From Streptomyces sp. NRRL WC-3605 (GTDB lineage: Bacteria; Actinomycetota; Actinomycetes; Streptomycetales; Streptomycetaceae): DNA of 64,000 nt. Under the pieces are notes generated by a model. It saw only the letters and a list, made by a program, of their open reading frames with translations, was not told the origin of the DNA and made no database searches. The translations under genes and the position numbers were made by a program. The stretch is taken from contig NZ_LLZN01000001.1 in the NCBI RefSeq assembly GCF_001509795.1, forward strand, positions 310,001 through 374,000, read 5' to 3'. This document shows positions 48,386 to 58,606 of the stretch, piece by piece. How positions within the stretch are numbered: position 1 is the first letter of the stretch; each line of letters begins with the position of its first letter.

Positions 48386-49244
48386 TCACTCCTCCAAGGA
48401 CCGGGCGATCTCCGCGGCCCGCGCGACCTCCTCGACGCCCTCCAGCCGGAGCGTCACCGTCTCGCCCCCGGCCTCGTGCGTCCACAGCAGCGTCGGACCG
48501 GCCGTGCGGACCTCCCGCTCGAAGAGGCCGTGCGTGTCCGCGAGCCAGACGGAGAGCAGATGCGGCCGGTCGAACCACAGCCCCGTCTCGGGCGCCCCGC
48601 CGCCCGCCCCCTCCGGCCCGAGCGTGATCCACCGCGGCTGGACCCGCACGGTCTTGGCGAAGCGGAAGTCCAGCCCGGCCCGCCGCTCGTCCAGCCGGAC
48701 CGTGCGCCCGTCCTCGTGCCAGCAGAGGCTGATCACGAACCGATCGCGCGGTTCACGTGTGACCGCGACCGCGTCCGGGGCCCCGAGCGGCGCCGGCACC
48801 ACCGGGGCGAACCCCGCGCGGCGCTCCGCCTCGGCGAGCGGCACCGCTCTCCCGCACCCGGGGACCAGGGCGCCGGGCGAGGGCGTCGCCGACGGGTCGT
48901 AGCGGATCTCCGCGCCCGCGAATCCGAACCAGTCGAGGACGGCCGCCCGCACCGGAGGCGTGAGCACGAGCACGGCCAGCAGGCCGCACAGCGCGGCGGT
49001 CAGCGCACGCCACCGGCGCCGAGCCCAGCGCCGCAGCGCGCGCAGCCGCTCGCGCGGGCCCGGCGGTTCGGGCGCCGCGACGGCCACATGCTCGGCGAGT
49101 ATCTCGGCCAGCACCCGCTCGACCATCGTCTCGGCGCCGTCCGGCCCGCCGCGGGCGTCCAGGGACCGCCCGAGTGCCCGCAGCTCCTCGGGCAGGCCGG
49201 GGCCCTCCCCGCCCTGATCGCGGCCGTCGCCCGCCGTCCGCCCG

Positions 49245-49252
<8 letters not shown>
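48386..49252 (-). CDS. Membrane protein, probable regulator (anti-sigma-like) of the adjacent ECF sigma
   Basis: A 288-residue single-pass protein. About 80 cytoplasmic residues, with a HAVAVAAPEPPGP-like linker and Arg-rich juxtamembrane segment, precede one membrane helix (ALTAALCGLLAVLVLTPPV, about residues 82-104). The remainder is an extracytoplasmic domain of roughly 180 residues with WHEDGRTVRLDERRAGLDF. There is no zinc-binding H-x3-C-x2-C anti-sigma motif, so the anti-sigma role rests on topology and position. ATG 49252 follows GTGAGGAG and overlaps the sigma gene end by 8 bases. Confidence 0.68.
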
Positions 49253-51004
<1,752 letters not shown>

Positions 51005-51030
51005 CCCCGCCCCACCGGGGGCGGCGGGAC

Positions 51031-51057
51031 GCGGTGGTACGCCGGACGTACCACCGC
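51031..51057 (+). terminator. trpS terminator hairpin
   Basis: GCGGTGGTAC (51031-51040) pairs perfectly with GTACCACCGC (51048-51057) across a 7-base loop, 26 bases after the trpS stop. Confidence 0.75.
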
Positions 51058-51209
51058 ACAGCGCTGCACATCACTTCGGTTGCGCCTGCCCGCGGCGGGG
51101 CCGTGGCCGTACAGTCGATAACGGGTGACGGCAGGTGCCGTCACCCGCGCTCACCCGATGGGCACGAGCTCCGCCCCGGCGGACTCACCGACGAACGACA
51201 GGAGACGAC

Positions 51210-51788
51210 GTGGGGACCGTAACGATCGGTGTGTCGATCGCGGTCCCGGAGCCTCACGGCAGCCTGCTCCAGGAGCGGCGCGCGGGCTTCGGCGACGCCG
51301 CGGCTCACGGCATCCCCACGCACGTCACCCTGCTGCCGCCGACCGAGGTCGACTCCTCGCTGCTGCCCGCGATCGAGGCGCATCTGGCGGAGGTCGCGGC
51401 GAACGGACGCCCCTTCCCGATGCGGCTGTCCGGCACGGGCACCTTCCGGCCGCTGTCGCCGGTGGTCTTCGTCCAGGTCGTCGAGGGCGCCGAGGCCTGC
51501 ACCTGGCTGCAGAAGCAGGTCCGGGACGCCTCCGGGCCGGTCGCACGCGAGCTGCAGTTCCCGTACCACCCGCATGTGACCGTCGCCCACGGCATCGACG
51601 AGGAGTCGATGGACCGCGCCTTCGAGGAGCTGGCCGACTACCGGGCCGAGTGGCCCTGCACCGGCTTCGCCCTGTACGAGCAGGGCGCCGACGGCGTCTG
51701 GCGCAGGCTGCGGGACTTCACCTTCGGCGGCCCGGTGGTGCCCCCGCAGGCCGGCCGCGTCGAGCGCGGGTCCATCCCGGCGTCGTAG
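51210..51788 (+). CDS. 2'-5' RNA ligase / 2H phosphoesterase family protein
   Basis: A 192-residue member of the 2H phosphoesterase superfamily. Both H-x-T motifs are present: HVTLLPP near residue 33 and HVTVAHG near residue 122, so the active site is intact. Such enzymes act on 2',3'-cyclic phosphates or 2'-5' linkages; the natural substrate is often unknown. GTG 51210 follows AGGAGACGAC. An upstream 25-codon extension lacks such a site. Convergent with dprE2. Confidence 0.85.
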   Translation: MGTVTIGVSIAVPEPHGSLLQERRAGFGDAAAHGIPTHVTLLPPTEVDSSLLPAIEAHLAEVAANGRPFPMRLSGTGTFRPLSPVVFVQVVEGAEACTWLQKQVRDASGPVARELQFPYHPHVTVAHGIDEESMDRAFEELADYRAEWPCTGFALYEQGADGVWRRLRDFTFGGPVVPPQAGRVERGSIPAS

Positions 51789-51830
51789 CCGCCGCCCTCA
51801 CACGGGCAGCCGCCGCCCTCACACGGGCAG
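51789..51830. repeat. 21-bp perfect tandem duplication spanning the dprE2 stop
   Basis: CCGCCGCCCTCACACGGGCAG occurs at 51789-51809 and again at 51810-51830. The second copy contains the stop codon of dprE2 (complement of 51819-51821), so the C-terminal tail sequence is repeated beyond the stop. Confidence 0.9.
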
Positions 51831-52574
51831 CCGGCGGAAGACCGCGCGGGGGACGTGCCGCAGCGCCGACATCACCACCCGCAGCGCGCCCGGCACCCAC
51901 ACCGTCTCCGAGCGCCGCCGCAGCCCCACCTCGATCGCCGTGGCGACCGCCTCCGGGGTGGTCGCGAACGGCACCTCCTCCCGGTCGGCGGTCATCTTCG
52001 AGCGCACGAACCCGGGGCGTACGACCATGACGTGCACGCCGGTGCCGTGCAGCGCGTCGCCGAGACCCTGCGTGAACGCGTCCAGCCCGGCCTTGCTGGA
52101 GCCGTAGATGAAGTTGGCGCGGCGCGCCCGCTCGCCGGCGACCGAGGACAGCACGACCAGCGAGCCGTGCCCCTGGGACTGCAGGGCGCAGGCGCTGACC
52201 AGGGCGGCGGACACGGCACCCGTGTAGTTGGTCTGGGCGACCCGGACCGCGTTCAGCGGCGCGCGCTCGTCGCGCGCCTGGTCGCCGAGGATGCCGAACG
52301 CGAGCAGCACCATGTCGATGTCGCCCTCGGCGAACACCTTGCCGAGCACCGCCTCGTGCGACTCGGGGTCGAGCGCGTCGAAGGCGACCGTGCGCACGTC
52401 GGCCCCCAGGGCACGCAGATCGGCGGCGGACCGGTCCAGGGCGGGGGAGGGGCGGCCCGCCAGCCAGACGGTGCGGGTGCGGCGGGCGATCAGCCGGCGA
52501 GCGGTGGCCAGCGCGATCTCGGACGTGCCGCCGAGGACGAGCAGGGACTGGGGAATGCCGAAGGCGTCCTTCAC
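51819..52574 (-). CDS. dprE2: DprE2-like SDR reductase
   Basis: Short-chain dehydrogenase of 251 residues matching decaprenyl-phosphoryl-2-keto-erythro-pentose reductase, which with DprE1 epimerises polyprenyl-phospho-ribose to polyprenyl-phospho-arabinose. The Rossmann motif is LGGTSEIALATARRL (GGTSEIG-type), and YGSSKAGLDAF gives the catalytic YxxxK. The start is ATG 52574 after CTCAAGGAGC. dprE1 lies 30 bases upstream, so they are one operon. A 21-bp duplication overlaps its stop. Confidence 0.85.
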   Translation of the reverse strand: MKDAFGIPQSLLVLGGTSEIALATARRLIARRTRTVWLAGRPSPALDRSAADLRALGADVRTVAFDALDPESHEAVLGKVFAEGDIDMVLLAFGILGDQARDERAPLNAVRVAQTNYTGAVSAALVSACALQSQGHGSLVVLSSVAGERARRANFIYGSSKAGLDAFTQGLGDALHGTGVHVMVVRPGFVRSKMTADREEVPFATTPEAVATAIEVGLRRRSETVWVPGALRVVMSALRHVPRAVFRRLPV

Positions 52575-52604
52575 GACAGCTCCTTGAGGGGGATGGGGGC
52601 GGGG

Positions 52605-53960
52605 TCAGAGGTCGAGGCGGCGGGCCAGGTCCGAGACCAGGACCCCGCGCGGGTCCAGTCGGGCGCGCAGCGCGCGGAAGTCGTCCAGGCGCGGGTACAT
52701 CGCGGCGAGCAGTTCGGGCCGCAGCCGGGAGTCCTTGGCGAGGTAGACACGCCCGCCCGCCGCGGCCACGTCCTCGTCCAGCGTGTCCAGGAGGGCGCCG
52801 AGGCCCGGCAGTCCGGCCGGGATGTCCAGGGCCAGGGTCCAGCCCGGCTGGGGGAACGAGAGCCAGCCCGGGTCGGCGTCCCCGAACCGCTTGAGGACGG
52901 CCAGGAAGGACGGGCAGCGGTGGTCGGACACCCGCCGCACGATCCGGCGCAGGGTGTCCTCCTGGCCGTGCCCGACGGTGAACTGGTACTGCACGAAGCC
53001 GCCCCGGCCGTAGATCCGGTTCCAGTGGGGCACCCCGTCCAGCGGGTGGAAGAAGGCGGACAGCCGCTGCAACTGGCCGGTGCGCGCGCGGGGGGCCTTG
53101 CGGTACCAGAGCTCGTTGAACCAGCCGACCGTACGGCGGCTCAACAGCCCCTCGGGCAGCACGGCCGGGACGGCGGGCAGCCGGGAGGGCCGGAAGGCGA
53201 GCGGGTGCCGACGCGCGCGCGTGCCCTTCGGCAGCGCCTCCAGGGGCGCGTGGTCGCCCCGGGTGAGCACCGCGCGTCCGGTCGCGGCGCCGCGCGCCAG
53301 CAGGTCGATCCAGGCGACCGAGTACCGGTACTGGTCGTCGGTGGCCGTCATCCGGGCCATCACGTCGTCCAGGTCGCTCGCCCGTTCGGTGTCGACCGTC
53401 ATCAGCGACGTCCGCACCGGCTGGAGTTGCAGGGTGGCGGTGAGGATCACACCGGTCAGGCCCATGCCGCCGGTGGTGGCGTCGAACAGGGGGGTGCCGC
53501 GCGGGACCGTGCGGATCTCGCCGTCGGCGGTGAGGAGTTCCAGCGACAGGACGTGCCGGGAGAAGGAGCCGGACACATGGTGGTTCTTGCCGTGGATGTC
53601 CGCGCCGATCGCGCCGCCGACCGTCACATAGCGGGTCCCGGGGGTGACGGGCACGAACCAGCCGAGCGGCAGCAGGACCTCCATGAGCCGGTGCAGGGAG
53701 ACGCCCGCGTCGCACGAGACGACCCCGCCCGCCGCGTCGACGGCGTGCACCCGGTCCAGGCCGGTCATGTCGAAGATCGCGCCTCCGGCGTTCTGCGCCG
53801 CGTCCCCGTACGCCCGTCCCAGGCCCCGGGGGATGCCGCCGCGCGCCCCGCAGCCGCGGATCGCGGCCGCGGCCTCCTCGTAGGTCCGCGGGCGGATCAG
53901 CAGGGAGGTGGTGGGGGCGGTGCGGCCCCATCCCGTGACGGAGACGGTGTCGGCAGGCAT
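52605..53960 (-). CDS. dprE1: DprE1-like FAD oxidoreductase
   Basis: Decaprenyl-phosphoryl-ribose 2'-epimerase oxidase subunit, VAO-type flavoprotein of about 451 residues, oxidising polyprenyl-phospho-ribose at C2. The N-terminus GWGRTAPTTSLLIRP leads to RGLGRAYGDAAQNAGG, the FAD-binding P-loop region; the C-terminus RLDPRGVLVSDLARRLDL is family-typical. ATG 53960 gives the normal length. The Cys387 that benzothiazinones target in mycobacteria cannot be aligned by eye here. Divergent from the PAP2 gene by 133 bases. Confidence 0.87.
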   Translation of the reverse strand: MPADTVSVTGWGRTAPTTSLLIRPRTYEEAAAAIRGCGARGGIPRGLGRAYGDAAQNAGGAIFDMTGLDRVHAVDAAGGVVSCDAGVSLHRLMEVLLPLGWFVPVTPGTRYVTVGGAIGADIHGKNHHVSGSFSRHVLSLELLTADGEIRTVPRGTPLFDATTGGMGLTGVILTATLQLQPVRTSLMTVDTERASDLDDVMARMTATDDQYRYSVAWIDLLARGAATGRAVLTRGDHAPLEALPKGTRARRHPLAFRPSRLPAVPAVLPEGLLSRRTVGWFNELWYRKAPRARTGQLQRLSAFFHPLDGVPHWNRIYGRGGFVQYQFTVGHGQEDTLRRIVRRVSDHRCPSFLAVLKRFGDADPGWLSFPQPGWTLALDIPAGLPGLGALLDTLDEDVAAAGGRVYLAKDSRLRPELLAAMYPRLDDFRALRARLDPRGVLVSDLARRLDL

Positions 53961-54093
53961 GTCGGCGACCGTAGCGCCCACTTGGTCGGCATTACTTCTG
54001 AAACCTCCCAGCCCTCCCCGAAATGGGTGATTAATGGGATGTCGCCCAATATTGCCGTAATGACGCCCTCATGGGCGTGAACAGTGGGTCCAC
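53961..54093. promoter_or_regulatory. Divergent promoter region between dprE1 and the PAP2-ubiA operon
   Basis: A 133-base spacer with AT-rich parts (GGTGATTAATGGG, CAATATTGCCGTAATGAC near 54026-54062). TGTCGCCCAATAT at 54040-54052 also occurs upstream of the XRE/ECF fusion gene. Confidence 0.5.
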
Positions 54094-54630
54094 ATGGACC
54101 ACCTCGACGCCATCGATCGTCACGGCCTCCGGGGCGCGGACCACCGCATCCTGACCGCCCTGCACGCCCGTGCCCGCGACCCGCGCGTCGCCGGCGCCGC
54201 CCGCGCCCTGTCCTGGACGGGCGAACACGGCGCGCTGTGGCTGGCGGCGGGGCTGGCGGGGGCCGCCGTGGACGGCGGGCGGCGCGGCGCCTGGCTGCGC
54301 GGCACGGCGCTCACGGCAGGGGCGCACTTCGTCAGCATGGCGGTCAAACGGGTCGTGCGCCGCCCGCGTCCGGCGCACGTCGAGCCGCTCGTGCGTACCG
54401 CCGGCCGGCACTCCTTCCCGAGCTCCCACGCCGCCTCCGCCACCGCGGCCGCCGTCGCCTTCGGGGCGCTCGGCGTGCCCGCGATCGCGCCGGTCGCCGC
54501 CGCGATGTGCCTGTCCCGCCTCGTCGTCGGCGTGCACTACCCCTCGGACGTGGCCGCGGGCGCGGCCCTCGGCGCGCTCACGGTGCGCCTCGGAGCACGC
54601 TGGATGCGTACGGGAGGCGTTCATGCCTGA
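54094..54630 (+). CDS. PAP2-family phosphatase, candidate decaprenyl-phosphoribose-5-phosphate phosphatase
   Basis: A 178-residue membrane phosphatase of the PAP2 superfamily. The three conserved motifs are KRVVRRPRP, PSSHAASA (catalytic His) and SRLVVGVHYPSD. Being first in a coupled operon with the phosphoribosyltransferase, it is a good candidate to remove the 5-phosphate from polyprenyl-phosphoribose-phosphate, the Rv3807c step in mycobacteria. ATG 54094 has a weak upstream site. The ubiA start overlaps its end by 8 bases. Confidence 0.85.
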   Translation: MDHLDAIDRHGLRGADHRILTALHARARDPRVAGAARALSWTGEHGALWLAAGLAGAAVDGGRRGAWLRGTALTAGAHFVSMAVKRVVRRPRPAHVEPLVRTAGRHSFPSSHAASATAAAVAFGALGVPAIAPVAAAMCLSRLVVGVHYPSDVAAGAALGALTVRLGARWMRTGGVHA

Positions 54631-55615
54631 CGCCGGACCCCTGACGAGCACCGCGCGCGCCGGGGAGGCGACGCTCCACGGGCCGCGCAGAGCGGCGCCC
54701 CGCACCGCGCCCCCCTCCGGCGGGCGCGGCCCGCGGGGGGTGGCGAAGGGCCTGCTCAGGACCGCGCGTCCCAAGCAGTGGGTCAAGAACGTCCTGGTCG
54801 TCGCCGCCCCGGCCGCCGCGGGCCGGCTCTTCTCCGTGCACGCCCTGACCCAGGTGGCGCTCGTCTTCGCGCTCTTCACCGCCTGCGCCGCCGCCGTCTA
54901 CCTGGTCAACGACGCCCGCGACGCCGAGGCGGACCGCGCCCACCCCACCAAGCGCCGGCGCCCGGTCGCCGCCGGACAGGTCCCCGTCCCCGTCGCGTAC
55001 GCCGCGGGAGGCGCCCTCGCGGTCCTCGCGCCCGCCCTCGCCGCCTGGCTGGCCTCCCCGGCCGTCGCTGCCCTGCTGGCGGCCTACGTCGGCATGCAAC
55101 TGGCCTACTGCGTGCGGCTCAAGCACGTCCTCGTGGTCGACCTCGCGGTCGTCACGACCGGATTCCTGATGCGGGCCGTGGCCGGCGGTCTCGCGCTCGG
55201 CATCCCGCTCTCGCGCTGGTTCCTCATCACCACCGGGTTCGGCGCGCTGTTCATGGTGGCGGCCAAGCGGTACTCCGAAGCCGTGCAGATGGCCGGGAAT
55301 GCGGGCGCCACGCGCGCGTTGCTCACCGAGTACACCCCGGGCTACCTGCGTTTCGTCTGGCAGCTGGCGGCCGGAGTGGCCGTGCTCGGGTACTGCCTGT
55401 GGGCCATGGAGGAGGGCGGTGTGCCGCACACCAGCGTGCTGCCCTGGCGCCAGCTGTCCATGGTCGCCTTCGTCCTCGCGATCCTGCGGTACGCCGTGTT
55501 CGCCGACCGGGGCACCGCGGGCGAGCCCGAGGAGGTGGTGCTGCGCGACCGGGCCCTGGCGGTCATCGGGGTGGTGTGGATGACGATGTACGCGCTGGCG
55601 GTGGCCAATTGGTAG
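54623..55615 (+). CDS. Decaprenyl-phosphate phosphoribosyltransferase (UbiA family)
   Basis: A 330-residue polytopic UbiA-superfamily prenyltransferase that matches mycobacterial Rv3806c (DPPR synthase): RPKQWVKN at the start of the membrane part, the metal-binding NDARDAEADRAHPTKRRRP split motif, AYCVRLKH, AVAGGLALGIPLSRWF and the C-terminal EPEEVVLRDRA. It transfers phosphoribose from PRPP to polyprenyl phosphate. The extra N-terminal 50 residues are a disordered, Ala/Arg-rich tail. ATG 54623 follows GGGAGG. The reaction starts the DPA-type pathway. High confidence in family; exact lipid chain is unknown. Confidence 0.88.
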   Translation: MPDAGPLTSTARAGEATLHGPRRAAPRTAPPSGGRGPRGVAKGLLRTARPKQWVKNVLVVAAPAAAGRLFSVHALTQVALVFALFTACAAAVYLVNDARDAEADRAHPTKRRRPVAAGQVPVPVAYAAGGALAVLAPALAAWLASPAVAALLAAYVGMQLAYCVRLKHVLVVDLAVVTTGFLMRAVAGGLALGIPLSRWFLITTGFGALFMVAAKRYSEAVQMAGNAGATRALLTEYTPGYLRFVWQLAAGVAVLGYCLWAMEEGGVPHTSVLPWRQLSMVAFVLAILRYAVFADRGTAGEPEEVVLRDRALAVIGVVWMTMYALAVANW

Positions 55616-56043
55616 GGGGGAGGCCCGCCCGCCGCGAGGTCCTGGGGTTCGCCGCCGCCGGGCTCGCCGCCTACGCCGTCGACCTCGCGCTGTTCACCGC
55701 CCTGCGCGGCCCCGGGGGCCTCGGCCCGCTCACCGCCAAGGGCCTGTCCTTCCTCGCCGGCTGCACGGTCGCCTACGCCGGGAACGCCCTCGGCACCTAC
55801 CGGCACACCCGCCCGCGCGGACCGCGCCCCTACGCCGCCTTCCTCGCCGTGAACGCCGCCGGAGCCGCCGTCCAGCTGCTCTGCCTGGCCGTGAGCCACT
55901 ACGGGCTCGGGTTCACCTCCCAGCGCGCCGACACCGTCTCGGGGGCGGTCGTCGGCATGGCGCTGGCTACGGTCCTGCGGTTCTGGGGCACACGGACATG
56001 GGTGTTCCGTGCGGAGGGGAGAGTCGGATCGTGGACTGGCTGA
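55609..56043 (+). CDS. GtrA-family membrane protein, candidate polyprenyl-phospho-pentose flippase
   Basis: A 144-residue protein with four membrane helices: FAAAGLAAYAVDLALFTAL, FLAGCTVAYAGNALGTY, FLAVNAAGAAVQLLCLAV and VVGMALATVLRFWGTRTWVF. This is the GtrA architecture; the mycobacterial member Rv3789 sits next to dprE1 and was proposed to help translocate or anchor DPA synthesis. The only start in frame is TTG 55609, overlapping the ubiA stop (TTGGTAG), so translation is probably coupled. It overlaps the next gene by 13 bases. Confidence 0.8.
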   Translation: MVGGRPARREVLGFAAAGLAAYAVDLALFTALRGPGGLGPLTAKGLSFLAGCTVAYAGNALGTYRHTRPRGPRPYAAFLAVNAAGAAVQLLCLAVSHYGLGFTSQRADTVSGAVVGMALATVLRFWGTRTWVFRAEGRVGSWTG

Positions 56044-57002
56044 AGAGACTCCCCGTCGTGGGGCCCTGGGTGGCCCGGCTGATGACCACGCACGCGTGGC
56101 GGTCCTACGAGCGCCTGGACCGGGTGAAGTGGACGCGTCTGGCGGCGGCGATGACCTTCGTGAGCTTCGTCGCGCTGTTCCCGCTGCTCACCGTGGCGGC
56201 GGCGGTCGCGGCCGCGACGCTCAGCAAGGAGCAGCAGGACAAGCTCCAGGACAAGCTGGCCGACCAGGTCCCCGGCATCTCCGACCAGCTCGACATCAAC
56301 ACCCTCGTGCAGAACGCCGGCACCGTCGGCCTCATCGCCGGCGCCGCCCTGCTGCTCACCGGCATCAGCTGGGTGGGCTCGGTGCGCGAGTGCCTGCGCG
56401 CGGTGTGGGAGCTGCCCGACGAGGAGGAGAACCCGCTGCTGCACAAGGCCAAGGACGCCGTCGTCCTGGTCGGTCTGGGCGGCGCGATCCTGGTGACGAT
56501 CCTCGCGTCCACCGTCGCCTCCGCGGCGGTCGGCTGGACGACCCGTCAGCTCGGCGTGGACGAGGGCGGCTGGGGCGGGGTCCTGCTGCGGGCCGCCGCC
56601 TTCCTGGTCGCGGTCCTCGCCGGCTTCCTGGTGCTGCTGTACGTGCTGACCCTGCTGCCGGGCGTCGAACCGCCGCGCCGCCGGCTGCTGGTGGCCGCGC
56701 TGATCGGCGCGATCGGCTTCGAACTGCTGAAACTGCTGCTCAGCGGCTACATCCAGGGCGTGGCCACGAAGAGCATGTACGGCGCGTTCGGCGTACCCGT
56801 CGCCCTGCTGCTGTGGATCAACTTCACGTCGAAACTGGTGGTGTTCTGCGCGGCCTGGACGGCGACCGGCAGCAAGGAGGCCGAGCTGGGGGACGGGTCC
56901 GCGGCACCGGAGACCTCCGGCGGCCCGGACCCGTCCGGCGGATCAGGGGTCAGGAACGGCCCCGGCGGCGCACCAGGTCGGGCAGCGGCCACCGGCGGTT
57001 GA
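56031..57002 (+). CDS. YihY/BrkB-family membrane protein
   Basis: A 323-residue polytopic protein with the YihY domain: RLAAAMTFVSFVALFPLLT, followed by TVGLIAGAALLLTGISWVGS, LVGLGGAILVTILASTV, AAFLVAVLAGFLVLLYVLTLLP, LLVAALIGAIGFELLKLLL and ALLLWINFTSKLVVFCAAW, six helices in all. The C-terminal 50 residues are Gly/Pro/Ser-rich and overlap the end of the convergent carboxypeptidase gene. GTG 56031 follows GGAGGGGAG. It overlaps gtrA by 13 bases. Function unresolved in the family; cell-envelope transport is suspected. Confidence 0.82.
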   Translation: MDWLKRLPVVGPWVARLMTTHAWRSYERLDRVKWTRLAAAMTFVSFVALFPLLTVAAAVAAATLSKEQQDKLQDKLADQVPGISDQLDINTLVQNAGTVGLIAGAALLLTGISWVGSVRECLRAVWELPDEEENPLLHKAKDAVVLVGLGGAILVTILASTVASAAVGWTTRQLGVDEGGWGGVLLRAAAFLVAVLAGFLVLLYVLTLLPGVEPPRRRLLVAALIGAIGFELLKLLLSGYIQGVATKSMYGAFGVPVALLLWINFTSKLVVFCAAWTATGSKEAELGDGSAAPETSGGPDPSGGSGVRNGPGGAPGRAAATGG

Positions 57003-58245
57003 CCAGGAAGACGCCCGCGCCGAGCAGCGCGAGGACGCCCGCGGCGATGCCGAGCGCGACCCCGACGCCGCCCGACCCGCCGGCCGCGGAGGCGCCCACG
57101 GCGGGCTTCGAGGACTTCTCCGCGCCCTTGGCGCCCCCGGCCTCCCCGGCTGTGCCCGCGCCGGCCTGGGCGCTCTTCGGCGCCACCAGCTCACCCACCG
57201 GCTGCACCTTGCCGGCCGCCTGGAAGCCCCAGTCGAGCAGCCGCGCGGACTCCTTGTAGACCTCGTTGTGCTCCTGCTTCCCGGGGTTCATCACGGTGAC
57301 GAGCAGCACCCTGCCGTCGCGCTCGGCGACCCCGGTGAAGGTGTGACCGGCGTTGGTGGTGTAGCCGTTCTTCACCCCGGCGATGCCCGGATAGACCGAG
57401 ATGTCCGAGTCGCCGCGCAGCAGCCGGTTGGTGTTCTGGATCTCGAAGGACCCGCGCACCGACTTGCCCTTGCTCTTCTTCGTCGCACCCGGGAACTTCG
57501 TGGTGACCGTCGAGCAGTACTCCCGGAAGTCCTTCTTCTGCAGCCCGGAACGCGCGAACAGCGTCAGGTCGTACGCCGACGAGACCTGGCCCGGGGCGTC
57601 GTAGCCGTCGGGGGAGACCACGTGCGTGTCGAGGGCCTGGAGCTCCTCGGCGTGCTCGTTCATCTCCCGCACGGTCTTCTCGACGCCGCCGTTCATCGCG
57701 GACAGCACGTGCACGGCGTCGTTGCCCGAGGCCAGGAAGACACCCAGCCACAGGTCGTGCACCGAGTACGTCTCGTTCTCCTTTATCCCGACCACGCTGG
57801 AGCCGGCGCCGACCCCGGCCAGGTCGGACACGGCCACCTTGTGCTCGGTGGTCCTCGGGAAGCGGGGCAGCACGGTGTCGGCGAACAGCATCTTCATGGT
57901 GCTCGCCGGTGCCAGCCGCCAGTGCGCGTTGTGCGCGGCGAGCACATCGCCGGACTCGGCGTCGGCGACGATCCAGGAGCGGGCCGACAGGTCCTTCGGC
58001 AGGACGGGGGCGCCGCCCGCGAGGTTCACCTGGGTGCCGGGCCGGCCCAGCAGCTCCCCGCCCACCTTCGACATGTCCGCCGGGGGTGTGGCCGACGGGC
58101 TCGTACTCGGCGACGGCCGGGGGGCCGCGTGCGCGACGGGCACGGTCAGCGCGAGGGACGACAGGACGGCGGAGGCGACCAGCAGGCCACGCCTGGCGGT
58201 CTTCGTAGGTGCGGGCACGAGCGGAAACGTACAGGGCGTTCCCAT
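56950..58245 (-). CDS. D-alanyl-D-alanine carboxypeptidase (PBP5-like, S11)
   Basis: A 431-residue penicillin-binding protein that trims D-Ala from peptidoglycan stem peptides. The signal peptide is ARRGLLVASAVLSSLALT ending AHA-AP. Catalytic motifs: PASTMK (S-x-x-K), the S-x-N motif SGNDA, and VKNGYT where KTG would be expected. A C-terminal membrane helix (VALGIAAGVLALLGAGVFLV) anchors it. ATG 58245 is my choice; a GTG at 58218 is possible. It overlaps yihY by 53 bases at the 3' end. Convergent with yihY. Confidence 0.9.
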   Translation of the reverse strand: MGTPCTFPLVPAPTKTARRGLLVASAVLSSLALTVPVAHAAPRPSPSTSPSATPPADMSKVGGELLGRPGTQVNLAGGAPVLPKDLSARSWIVADAESGDVLAAHNAHWRLAPASTMKMLFADTVLPRFPRTTEHKVAVSDLAGVGAGSSVVGIKENETYSVHDLWLGVFLASGNDAVHVLSAMNGGVEKTVREMNEHAEELQALDTHVVSPDGYDAPGQVSSAYDLTLFARSGLQKKDFREYCSTVTTKFPGATKKSKGKSVRGSFEIQNTNRLLRGDSDISVYPGIAGVKNGYTTNAGHTFTGVAERDGRVLLVTVMNPGKQEHNEVYKESARLLDWGFQAAGKVQPVGELVAPKSAQAGAGTAGEAGGAKGAEKSSKPAVGASAAGGSGGVGVALGIAAGVLALLGAGVFLVNRRWPLPDLVRRRGRS

Positions 58246-58309
58246 GGAAGTCCCGTTCCCGCCCCCACCCCGCTCCGCGCACCCGGCGGGGGACGGCGAT
58301 ACTGAGGAC

Positions 58310-58549
58310 ATGAAGCTCAGCCGCCCCGTCTCCTGGTTCCTGCTCGCCTTCGGAGTGTGGAGCTGGGTCATCTGGGTCACTTTCGTCAAAAACCTGATCA
58401 AGGACAGCAGCGGGCTCGCGTTCGAGGACGGGCAGCCCACGGCGTACTTCTGGGTGCATCTGCTGCTCGCCGTCGTCTCCTTCGTACTGGGGACGGTCGT
58501 CGGGGCCATCGGGTTGCGCGGAGTGCGCGCACTGCGCCGGACGTCATAG
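58310..58549 (+). CDS. SCO4848-type small membrane protein
   Basis: A 79-residue protein with two membrane helices, RPVSWFLLAFGVWSWVIWVTF and VHLLLAVVSFVLGTVVGAIGL, joined by a short polar loop. The size, topology and position between the carboxypeptidase and a metallophosphoesterase match the SCO4848 family as I recall it. ATG 58310 follows GAGGA. No functional motif is present. Confidence 0.75.
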   Translation: MKLSRPVSWFLLAFGVWSWVIWVTFVKNLIKDSSGLAFEDGQPTAYFWVHLLLAVVSFVLGTVVGAIGLRGVRALRRTS

Positions 58550-58606
58550 GAACTCGGCCACCGGTCCGGACGTTCACCGGGCACGTGAGGGAAAGGGAAC
58601 GCCGGC

